From positions 1 through 7,558 of the forward strand of contig JAICIW010000092.1 in NCBI GenBank assembly GCA_025928735.1: a stretch of DNA of 7,558 bases, given 5' to 3'. The translations under genes were made by a program, and so were the position numbers. This document shows positions 1-5,954 of the stretch, in pieces. Numbering within the stretch: the stretch's first letter is position 1; each line of letters begins with the position of its first letter. The notes beneath the pieces are model-generated. The model was not told the DNA's origin and searched no databases. It saw only the letters and a list, made by a program, of their open reading frames with translations. The stretch is from Rhodanobacteraceae bacterium (GTDB lineage: Bacteria; Pseudomonadota; Gammaproteobacteria; Xanthomonadales; Rhodanobacteraceae).

Positions 1-291
1 GGCAACGCGGTGGCGAACCACTGGAACCTCGGCATGCCCGGCATGGGCGGCCCGATCGTCACCGCATCCGGCCTGATCTTCGTTGCGGCAACGATGGACG
101 ATGACATCCGCGCTTTCGACGAACACAGCGGCAAGCTGCTATGGCAATACCATTTGCCTGCAGGCGGCCAGGCGACGCCGATGACCTATGCGATCAATGG
201 CAGGCAATACCTGGTCATCGTGGCCGGCGGCCATGGCGCACTCGGCACCAAGCGCGGCGATTACGTCATCGCATTCGCATTGCCGCAATAA
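1..291 (+). CDS. gcd: Membrane-bound PQQ-dependent glucose dehydrogenase, C-terminal fragment (5' end outside window)
   Basis: The reading frame is open from the first base, so the start lies to the left. The 96 visible residues end in TAA at 289-291. They match the last beta-propeller blade of the membrane quinoprotein dehydrogenases. Landmarks are GMPGMGGPIVTASGLIFVAA, then DDIRAFDEHSGKLLWQ (a tryptophan-docking type repeat), LPAGGQATPMTY, and a terminal AGGHGALGTKRGDYVIAFALP. The same string of motifs closes E. coli Gcd. In that family the enzyme sits in the inner membrane with its PQQ domain in the periplasm, oxidises D-glucose to gluconolactone and passes electrons to ubiquinone. The PQQ and metal ligands and the N-terminal membrane helices are outside the window, so a quinate/shikimate-type or other sugar-specific member of the family cannot be excluded. 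The gene is not obviously linked to its downstream neighbour. Confidence 0.85.
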   Translation, partial: GNAVANHWNLGMPGMGGPIVTASGLIFVAATMDDDIRAFDEHSGKLLWQYHLPAGGQATPMTYAINGRQYLVIVAGGHGALGTKRGDYVIAFALPQ

Positions 292-335
292 GCCCGCGAT
301 CGCGTGCATGGTTCGGTACGCAAGCTGCGCGGGCT
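291..335 (+). repeat. Inverted repeat directly after the gcd stop codon (weak terminator candidate)
   Basis: Eight-base perfect arms AGCCCGCG (291-298) and CGCGGGCT (328-335) are separated by 29 nt. The left arm begins at the last base of the gcd stop codon. A second small pair, GTACGC (316-321) and GCGTAC (351-356), overlaps it. The position suits transcript termination or 3'-end protection. No T-tract follows and the loop is long, so an intrinsic terminator is not demonstrated. Confidence 0.3.
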
Positions 336-446
336 TCGCCTGGATGCGAGGCGTACTGCAGGACAGCCGGGTCGCCGTCGCCAAACGCACCGGCGCCGCC
401 CCAAAATTGCGAACGCGTCCTCACGCGGTTCCTGAAGCGCCGCCGT

Positions 447-476
447 CACGCCATCGCACACGCCGTCGATGGCGTG
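447..476 (+). repeat. Perfect 10-bp inverted repeat just upstream of roxA
   Basis: CACGCCATCG (447-456) and CGATGGCGTG (467-476) are exact complements with a 10-nt loop (457-466). The right arm ends 13 nt before the chosen roxA start codon. As RNA it would form a stable hairpin next to the ribosome-binding region, where the only SD-like bases are weak. It could be a terminator of upstream transcription, a translational control hairpin or an operator; the sequence does not decide among these. No T-run follows it. Confidence 0.4.
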
Positions 477-489
477 GTAAACAGTGCGG

Positions 490-1752
490 ATGAAATCGCT
501 CCCCATCGAAATCCGCGCGCGCAAGAACCAGCCGCTCGGGATGCCGCCTGCGCGTTTCCTTCGCGACTATTGGCAGAAGGGCCCGCTGCTGATCCGTGGC
601 GCGTTTCCCGAATTCCAGCCGCCGTTGTCGCCGGATGATCTGGCGGGACTCGCGTGCATGGATGGCGCGCTGGCGCGGATCATTCTGCGTGGCGATGGAA
701 AGGCAAAGTCCCTGGATTCCGGATCGCGGCCGCGCCGCGTCCGGAATGACGACAAGAAAAATGGTGCCACCGCGAAGCGCGACTGGAAGGTTCTGAACGG
801 TCCTTTCGACGACGCAACATTCGCCAAGCTTCCGGAATCACGCTGGACGCTGCTGGTGCAGGACGTCGACAAGTGGGATGCGGATACTGCGGCGCTGCTC
901 GATTGCTTCCGTTTCATCCCGAGCTGGCGCGTCGACGACGTGATGATCAGCTACGCGACCGATGGTGGCGGCGTCGGCGCGCACGTGGATCAATACGACG
1001 TATTCCTGCTGCAGGGACTCGGCCAGCGCCGCTGGTCCATCGATACGCGCCCGAATCCGCCGACCACATTTCGCGAGAACGTCGAATTGAAACTGCTCGA
1101 AAGGTTTTCGCCTACGCGCACCTGGATACTCGAACCCGGCGACATGCTGTACCTGCCGCCGGGCGTGCCGCATGACGGGGTGGCGGTCGGCGAGTGCACC
1201 ACGTTTTCCATCGGGATGCGTGCGCCGGCCGCGGGCGAATTGCTGTTCGATTTCGCGGCGCACCTCGCGGAAACCTTGCCGGAATCGCAACGTTTTGCCG
1301 ACCCCGATCTGCAACCTGCACGCGATCCCGGTGAAATCGATGATGCCGCGTTGCGGCGTGCACGCCGCGCGCTCGGTCCGGTCGCGACGGCACTGGATGA
1401 CGAGGCTTTCGCGGACTGGTTCGGTACTTTCGTCACCCGCTACCGGGTGGCCCAGGTTGCCGTGCCGCGCAAGCGGCACATCGATCGCGCGACGCTTGCC
1501 GAACGCTTGTCGCACGCCTCGCTGGAGCACGATCCGGGGAGCCGCTTAGCGTGGCGCCGGCATGGGCGCGGCGCGCGCCTGTACGTCGCCGGCAACGTGT
1601 TCGATGCTCCCGTCGCATGGGCGAAAGCATTGGCCGCGGGCCCGCGCAGGATCGATGGCAGCCGGCTTGCGCAATTGCCGGAAGCAACCTCCGGCTTTGC
1701 ACTGATCGCGGCTTTGATTGACGCGGGCCATGTCACATTGCGCCGACGCTGA
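490..1752 (+). CDS. roxA: JmjC/cupin 2-oxoglutarate- and Fe(II)-dependent ribosomal oxygenase, RoxA/YcfD family
   Basis: The product is about 420 residues. In E. coli this family hydroxylates an arginine of ribosomal protein L16 in the cytoplasm, using O2, Fe(II) and 2-oxoglutarate. The iron-binding triad is visible: H165 and D167 in GVGAHVDQYDVFLLQG, and H228 in DMLYLPPGVPHDG. The N-terminal RFLRDYWQKGPLLIRGAF and ELPESRWTLLVQDVDKW-like stretches are also family features. The C-terminal part (from about 245) fits the dimerisation and winged-helix regions. The E. coli enzyme is 373 residues. Much of the excess here is a block of 27 residues (72-98) between DGK and WKVLNGPF, which is joined directly in E. 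coli and is encoded by a palindromic repeat. ATG 490 is preferred; an in-frame GTG at 484 would add two residues, and neither has a strong SD. The gene lies 51 nt before the GNAT gene. The substrate is inferred from the family. Confidence 0.88.
   Translation: MKSLPIEIRARKNQPLGMPPARFLRDYWQKGPLLIRGAFPEFQPPLSPDDLAGLACMDGALARIILRGDGKAKSLDSGSRPRRVRNDDKKNGATAKRDWKVLNGPFDDATFAKLPESRWTLLVQDVDKWDADTAALLDCFRFIPSWRVDDVMISYATDGGGVGAHVDQYDVFLLQGLGQRRWSIDTRPNPPTTFRENVELKLLERFSPTRTWILEPGDMLYLPPGVPHDGVAVGECTTFSIGMRAPAAGELLFDFAAHLAETLPESQRFADPDLQPARDPGEIDDAALRRARRALGPVATALDDEAFADWFGTFVTRYRVAQVAVPRKRHIDRATLAERLSHASLEHDPGSRLAWRRHGRGARLYVAGNVFDAPVAWAKALAAGPRRIDGSRLAQLPEATSGFALIAALIDAGHVTLRRR
706..758 (+). repeat. 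Palindromic repeat element lying in frame inside roxA
   Basis: Arms ATTCCGGA (716-723) and TCCGGAAT (740-747) are exact complements. Inside them CGCGGC (725-730) pairs with GCCGCG (734-739) around a CGC loop, with T724 bulged. The result is a 14-bp stem. The outer context CCTGGATTCC (711-720) and GGAATGACGA (743-752) resembles the widespread intergenic hairpin repeats with the form CTGGATTCC-N-GGAATGACG found in many proteobacteria. Its translation (SLDS, then RNDD) resembles the LDSRFRGND-type peptides that such repeats give when read as protein. It falls exactly in the segment absent from E. coli RoxA and keeps the frame. Its identity as a member of a dispersed family is recalled, not searched. 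Confidence 0.65.
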
Positions 1753-1765
1753 ACTGGCATACAAT
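1738..1765 (+). promoter_or_regulatory. Possible sigma-70 promoter for the GNAT gene
   Basis: A TACAAT hexamer (1760-1765) matches the -10 consensus at five of six bases. A poor -35 candidate, TTGCGC (1738-1743), lies 16 nt upstream and matches TTGACA only at its first three bases. The pair spans the roxA stop codon and sits about 40 nt before the GNAT start. The alternative is simple co-transcription with roxA. Confidence 0.25.
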
Positions 1766-1803
1766 CGGCGGCCACGCACCCGGCCACCCGGAGGGGGGAC
1801 CGA

Positions 1804-2769
1804 ATGCCGATTCAAAGCGGCTTTCATGTCGAAGTCTGTCATTGGGCGAACGCGGCCGATCGCGACGCGCTTGCGAGCGTGCGCGAAGTCGTGTTCGTGC
1901 TGGAACAACGCGTACCGCGCGAGCTGGAAATCGACGACGACGATCCGCGCAGCGTGCACGTGCTGGCGCGCGCGCCGGACGGCACCCCGATCGGCACCGG
2001 CAGGCTGACGCCCACCGGGCGCATCGGGCGCATGGCGGTGATGGTGGACTGGCGCGGCAACGGCGTCGGCACGATGCTTCTGCGCGCCCTGCTGGATCAG
2101 GCGCGCGCGCGCCGCATGGACGAGGTCGTGCTGCATGCGCAGCGCGACGCGGTGACGTTCTATCTGGATTACGGCTTTGCGGTGGTCGGCGACGAATTCG
2201 AAGAAGCCGGTATTCCCCACGTACGGATGCGTCGTGCGCTTGATCCGTTGCCGGAACCCGAGCGTGCGCCGCAACCCCTGCCGCCGGAACCCAAGACGCT
2301 GCGTGCCAGCTCACGCGAAGAGCTGATCGACGTCACGCTGAAATTGCTGTCGGGAGCACGGCACAGCATGTGCGTGTGGGTGCGCGAACTGCATCCGCAG
2401 CTCCTCAATGACACTGCGTGCCTGGTCGAATTGCGGCGACTGGCGATTTCCGGGCGCGGTGCGTCGATTCGCATCCTGGCGCAGGACCTGTCCCGCGCCC
2501 TGCAGGAAGGCACCCGCCTGCTCGATCTCGCGCAGCGGCTTTCCAGCATCATTGAAATGCGCCGGCCGGTGGAGCCCGCCGATCTCGCGTATCGCTCGGC
2601 TTTCATGTGCGTGGATACCTGCGGCTATCTGTTCCGGCCGCTGGAAAGCGAAATGGCGTCGGAAGGCTCCACCTGGTCACCGGGCCGACACGCAGAGCTT
2701 ATGCGCATGTTCGAAGAAGCGTGGGCGCGTTCGGAACCGTGGCCTGAATTGCGCACGCTGGGCATCTGA
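1804..2769 (+). CDS. GNAT-family N-acetyltransferase with an unassigned C-terminal domain
   Basis: The product is 321 residues with two parts. Residues 1-146 form a GNAT fold close to the YjcF/ElaA type: VREVVFVLEQRVPRELEID near the start, GTGRLTPTGRIGRMAVM, the acetyl-CoA pyrophosphate loop RGNGVG at 84-89, and LHAQRDAVTFYLDYGFAVVG with EEAGIPHVRM at the end. Residues 147-165 are a proline-rich linker. Residues 166-321 form a separate domain containing ILAQDLSRALQEGTRLLDLAQRL and AFMCVDTCGYLFRPLE. This part recalls a phospholipase-D-like fold but has no HKD motif. GNAT enzymes move an acetyl group from acetyl-CoA to an amine; the acceptor here cannot be read from the sequence. The ATG at 1804 has a strong SD (GGAGG, 1790-1794) nine bases upstream. 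No signal peptide or membrane segment is seen, so it is probably cytoplasmic. It could be read with roxA from one transcript, but no functional link is evident. Confidence 0.88.
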   Translation: MPIQSGFHVEVCHWANAADRDALASVREVVFVLEQRVPRELEIDDDDPRSVHVLARAPDGTPIGTGRLTPTGRIGRMAVMVDWRGNGVGTMLLRALLDQARARRMDEVVLHAQRDAVTFYLDYGFAVVGDEFEEAGIPHVRMRRALDPLPEPERAPQPLPPEPKTLRASSREELIDVTLKLLSGARHSMCVWVRELHPQLLNDTACLVELRRLAISGRGASIRILAQDLSRALQEGTRLLDLAQRLSSIIEMRRPVEPADLAYRSAFMCVDTCGYLFRPLESEMASEGSTWSPGRHAELMRMFEEAWARSEPWPELRTLGI

Positions 2770-2774
2770 AGGCT

Positions 2775-2814
2775 TTCGCGGCCTTACCCGCAGCTAACCC
2801 GTGTCGGCCGCGAA
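2775..2814 (+). repeat. 9-bp inverted repeat between the GNAT gene and the sucA promoter
   Basis: TTCGCGGCC (2775-2783) and GGCCGCGAA (2806-2814) are exact complements with a 22-nt loop. The left arm starts six bases after the GNAT stop codon, and the right arm ends 24 nt before the TATAAT box. It could end GNAT transcription, although no T-tract follows. It could also be a binding site for a regulator acting just upstream of the -35 position of the sucA promoter. The sequence does not separate these options. Confidence 0.35.
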
Positions 2815-2838
2815 TCCCGCATTGCAGCATTAAACCGT

Positions 2839-2844
2839 TATAAT
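2839..2844 (+). promoter_or_regulatory. Probable -10 box of the sucA promoter
   Basis: A perfect TATAAT lies inside a short AT-rich patch (about 2821-2848) in otherwise very GC-rich DNA, in the only sizeable spacer before sucA. No convincing -35 hexamer is found 16-19 nt upstream; the bases there are CCCGCA-like. If the promoter is real it may need an activator. Transcription starting about 7 nt downstream would give a leader of roughly 190 nt before the sucA start codon. Confidence 0.45.
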
Positions 2845-2851
2845 TTTGGGT

Positions 2852-3015
2852 CGCGGCAAGGCGGCTTGTGGCCGCGTGCGCGGCGTCCGTCGACAGGCGT
2901 GGTTGAACGCCCGTTGGCGCGGGTCAAGCCTCTGCATGCTTGATCCCGCGAAGCTCGATCCGGACCCGCGCCGGAGCAGGCGCGTTGAAAAAATGCGGGA
3001 CAGCACTTTTTCGAC
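2852..3015 (+). promoter_or_regulatory. Foldable 5' leader of sucA with competing hairpins
   Basis: Several stems are visible. CGCGGC (2852-2857) or GCGGC (2861-2865) can pair with GCCGC(G) at 2871-2876, but not both at once. CGCGGGTCAAGC (2918-2929) pairs over 12 bp with 2938-2950, with T2944 bulged and an 8-nt loop. The same segment, as GGCGCGGGTC (2916-2925), also matches GACCCGCGCC (2963-2972) perfectly over 10 bp. That second partner can instead fold on itself as TCCGG/CCGGA (2959-2963/2971-2975). Finally 2987-2996 pairs with 3003-3012 with one mismatch, close to the start codon. Mutually exclusive pairings of this kind occur in attenuators and riboswitches. GC-rich DNA also yields such matches by chance, and no known RNA family was recognised. 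Confidence 0.35.
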
Positions 3016-3042
3016 AATGATCAACTATCCGTGGTGACCATC

Positions 3043-5874
3043 GTGAGTGACGGCGGCAGCTTGTTGCAGCAACTGGCGGAAACTTCGCAATTCGGCGGCG
3101 GCAACGCCGCTTATCTCGACCAGTTGTACGAAGACTGGCTGCGCGACCCGCAGTCGGTCGCGCCGGAATGGCGCACGTGGTTCCAGAGCCTGCGCGGCAC
3201 CGGCGACGTTTCCCACGCCGACGCCATCGCCCGCATCGTCGCTGCGCAGCAGCAAGGTCACCGCGCCGGCGTGCCGATGGACGATGCCCACGCCCGCAAG
3301 CAGGCGGGCGTCTTGCGTTTCCTGACCGCGTACCGTTCACGCGGTCATCTCGCGGCCGACCTCGATCCGCTCGCGATCGCGCCCAAGCGCCCCGCGCCCG
3401 ACCTCGACCTGCCCTTCCACGGCTTGTCCGACGCCGACCTCGACACCGAATTCGATTGCGGAACCTTCGCCGGCGGCGGGCACCGCATGACCTTGCGCGA
3501 TCTGCGCGAACGCCTGCGTCGCACCTACGTGGCGACGATCGGCGCCGAGTTCATGCACATCAGCGACCACAACCAGCGTCGCTGGATTTACGACCGGCTG
3601 GAAAAAGCCAGTGGCGACGCGGGGCTCGACAACGACACCCGCAAGCGCGTGCTCGCAAAGCTCACCGCGGCCGACGGGCTGGAACGCTACCTGCACACCA
3701 AGTACGTCGGCCAGAAACGTTTTTCGCTGGAAGGCGGCGATTCGCTGATCCCGCTGCTGGATGACCTGATCCGCCGCGCGGCTGGCGACGACGTGCACGA
3801 GCTGGTGATCGGCATGGCACACCGCGGGCGCCTCAACGTGCTGGTCAACATCCTGGGCAAGCCACCGCAACAATTGTTCGCGGAATTCGAGGGCAAGCAC
3901 GATGGCCCGGACGATCCCGCGCATTCCGGAGACGTGAAATACCACATGGGTTTCTCGGCCGACATCGCGGCGCCCGCCGACAACATCCACGTCGCGCTGG
4001 CATTCAATCCGTCGCACCTCGAGATCGTCAATCCGGTGGTTTCAGGCTCCGTGCGCGCGCGCCAGATCCGCGCGCACGATGGCGTGCACGAACACGTGCT
4101 GCCGGTGCTGATCCACGGCGACGCGGCGTTGTCCGGCCAAGGCGTGAACATGGAGCTGTTCAACATGTCGCGCACGCGCGGATTCGGCGTCGGCGGCACC
4201 GTGCATGTGGTGATCAACAACCAGATCGGTTTCACCACCGATGCCGATGACAGCCGCAGCACGCTGTACTGCACCGATGTCGCCAAGATGGTCAACGCGC
4301 CGGTGCTGCACGTGAACGGCGACGATCCGGAGGCGGTGCTGCAATGCGTGCGGCTGGCCTTCGATTTCCGCCAGCAGTTCCACAAGGATGTGGTGGTCGA
4401 CCTGGTCTGCTATCGCCGCCACGGCCACAACGAGGCCGACGAGCCTTCGGCCACCCAGCCGATCATGTACGACGTGATCAAGCAGCTGGCGCCGACGCGG
4501 GAGCTCTACGCGAGGCGCCTGGTCGAACGCGGCATCGCCGCCGAAGGTGACGCGCAGAAACTGTTCGACGCCTACCGCGACCAGCTCGACGCGGGCAAGC
4601 CGGTGACCGAGCTGGCGCCGCCCGGTTCCCAGAAATACATCGTGGACTGGACGCGCTTCGCCAAGGGCGGCCTTGCGCAACCGGTCGAGACCGGCGTCAA
4701 GCGCCGCGTGCTCGACGGATTGGCCGCCAAGATCCTGACCTGGCCGGACGGCATGGTGCTGCAATCGCGCGTCGCCAAGATCTACGCCGACCGTCGCAAG
4801 ATGGCCGAAGGCGACGCGCCGCTGGATTGGGGCTACGCCGAGAACATGGCCTATGCCACGCTGATCGCGGACGGCAACGCTTTGCGGCTGGTCGGGCAGG
4901 ACACCAGTCGCGGCACCTTTTTTCATCGCCACGCCGAATTGCACGACCAGAAGACCGGCAATATCTACACCCCGCTCGCGCACGTGCAGGAAGGCGTATC
5001 AGTGGAGGTCATCGATTCGCTGCTTTCCGAAGAAGCGGTGATGGCATTCGAGTACGGCTTTGCCACCGCCGATCCGGACACGCTGGTGCTATGGGAAGCG
5101 CAGTTCGGCGATTTCGCCAACGGCGCGCAGGTGGTGGTCGACCAGTTCATCTCGTCGGGCGAAGCCAAATGGAACCGTCTGTGCGGGTTGGTGCTGCTGC
5201 TGCCGCACGGCTACGAAGGCCAGGGCCCGGAGCATTCGTCGGCGCGACTCGAGCGCTACTTGCAGTTGTGCGCGCTGGACAACATGCAAGTGTGCGTGCC
5301 GACCACGCCCGCGCAGATGTTCCACATGCTGCGCCGGCAGATGCTGCGCGATTGCCGCAAACCGCTGGTGGTGATGACACCGAAGTCGCTGTTGCGCCAC
5401 AAGCTGGCGGTGTCGTCGCTGGACGATCTCGAGAACGGCAAGTTCAACCTGGTCATTCCCGACCAGCGCATCAAGGCCAACAAGGAGGTCACGCGCGTGG
5501 TGCTGTGCTCGGGCAAGGTCTATTACGACCTGTTCGAGGACGCCGAAAAACGGAAGATCGAAGATGTCGCCATCGTTCGCGTCGAACAGTTGTATCCGTT
5601 CCCGCGCAGCGAAGTGAACGCGGAACTGGAAAAATACCCGGCCGCCCGCGAAATCATCTGGTGCCAGGAAGAACCGCAGAACCAGGGCGCCTGGTTCCAG
5701 ATCCGCCATCACCTGCAAGCCTGCGCGGGAACCCATCACAGCCTGCACTACGCCGGCCGCATGCGCTCACCGGCGCCGGCCTGCGGGCACCACAACACCC
5801 ACGTCGCCGAACAGCGCGCACTGGTGCAACAGGCGCTGGTCGACCCCGTGGGCGACGATCACTCCGCCGAGTGA
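3043..5874 (+). CDS. sucA: 2-oxoglutarate dehydrogenase E1 component (thiamine diphosphate-dependent)
   Basis: E1 decarboxylates 2-oxoglutarate and passes the succinyl group to the lipoyl arm of E2 in the TCA cycle. The 943 residues compare with 933 in E. coli. The N-terminal QQLAETSQFGGGNAAYLDQLYEDWL is the E2-binding type segment. The catalytic part includes GMAHRGRLNVLVNILGK, whose His is residue 260 as in E. coli, and GDVKYHMGFS with His at 301. The diphosphate site is GDAALSGQGVNMELFNMS followed by VINNQIGFTT (about 359-406), then CYRRHGHNEADEPSATQP. The pyrimidine and C-terminal domains end in the typical HYAGRMRSPAPACGHHNTHVAEQ. GTG 3043 is chosen because GGTGA (3033-3037) lies five bases upstream and the N-terminus then matches the family. 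GTG codons at 3031 and 3034 are alternatives adding four or three residues. The 80-nt gap to sucB and the next gene point to an operon encoding one complex. Confidence 0.97.
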   Translation: MSDGGSLLQQLAETSQFGGGNAAYLDQLYEDWLRDPQSVAPEWRTWFQSLRGTGDVSHADAIARIVAAQQQGHRAGVPMDDAHARKQAGVLRFLTAYRSRGHLAADLDPLAIAPKRPAPDLDLPFHGLSDADLDTEFDCGTFAGGGHRMTLRDLRERLRRTYVATIGAEFMHISDHNQRRWIYDRLEKASGDAGLDNDTRKRVLAKLTAADGLERYLHTKYVGQKRFSLEGGDSLIPLLDDLIRRAAGDDVHELVIGMAHRGRLNVLVNILGKPPQQLFAEFEGKHDGPDDPAHSGDVKYHMGFSADIAAPADNIHVALAFNPSHLEIVNPVVSGSVRARQIRAHDGVHEHVLPVLIHGDAALSGQGVNMELFNMSRTRGFGVGGTVHVVINNQIGFTTDADDSRSTLYCTDVAKMVNAPVLHVNGDDPEAVLQCVRLAFDFRQQFHKDVVVDLVCYRRHGHNEADEPSATQPIMYDVIKQLAPTRELYARRLVERGIAAEGDAQKLFDAYRDQLDAGKPVTELAPPGSQKYIVDWTRFAKGGLAQPVETGVKRRVLDGLAAKILTWPDGMVLQSRVAKIYADRRKMAEGDAPLDWGYAENMAYATLIADGNALRLVGQDTSRGTFFHRHAELHDQKTGNIYTPLAHVQEGVSVEVIDSLLSEEAVMAFEYGFATADPDTLVLWEAQFGDFANGAQVVVDQFISSGEAKWNRLCGLVLLLPHGYEGQGPEHSSARLERYLQLCALDNMQVCVPTTPAQMFHMLRRQMLRDCRKPLVVMTPKSLLRHKLAVSSLDDLENGKFNLVIPDQRIKANKEVTRVVLCSGKVYYDLFEDAEKRKIEDVAIVRVEQLYPFPRSEVNAELEKYPAAREIIWCQEEPQNQGAWFQIRHHLQACAGTHHSLHYAGRMRSPAPACGHHNTHVAEQRALVQQALVDPVGDDHSAE

Positions 5875-5885
5875 ACATTCCCACC

Positions 5886-5913
5886 CAACCTTCCCTTTGA
5901 AAGGGAAGGGTTG
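5886..5913 (+). repeat. Strong hairpin between sucA and sucB
   Basis: CCTTCCCTTT (5889-5898) and AAAGGGAAGG (5900-5909) are perfect complements around G5899. CAA (5886-5888) also pairs with TTG (5911-5913) if G5910 is bulged. A realistic RNA fold has a short TTTGAAA loop. The hairpin starts 12 nt after the sucA stop and ends about 30 nt before the sucB SD. No T-tract follows, so it more likely affects mRNA processing or stability between the two cistrons than termination. Its style resembles dispersed intergenic repeats seen in related genomes, but copy number cannot be judged here. Confidence 0.55.
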
Positions 5914-5954
5914 CAGCAAAGCCACCCATCGCGACGCAACTCCAAGGAAACGCC

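Noticed and set aside
141..638. + strand frame of 165 codons spanning the gcd end, the spacer and the roxA start
   Set aside because: It runs out of frame through two recognised genes, and its product is Arg/Ala/Pro-rich with no family resemblance.
703..783. Frameshift or sequencing error in roxA as the cause of the extra residues
   Set aside because: The block is exactly 27 codons, the frame is intact on both sides, and the flanking family motifs are complete.
1546..2314. - strand frames covering the roxA end and the GNAT gene
   Set aside because: They overlap two well-supported + strand genes and have low-complexity, Arg-rich products.
2846..3037. 63-codon + strand frame in the sucA leader
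   Set aside because: It has no SD-supported start, a very Arg-rich composition typical of translated GC-rich spacer, and its bases are better explained by stems in the leader.
4042..4983. Open frame of 313 codons on the - strand inside sucA
   Set aside because: It lies wholly within conserved sucA catalytic sequence and is a codon-bias shadow.
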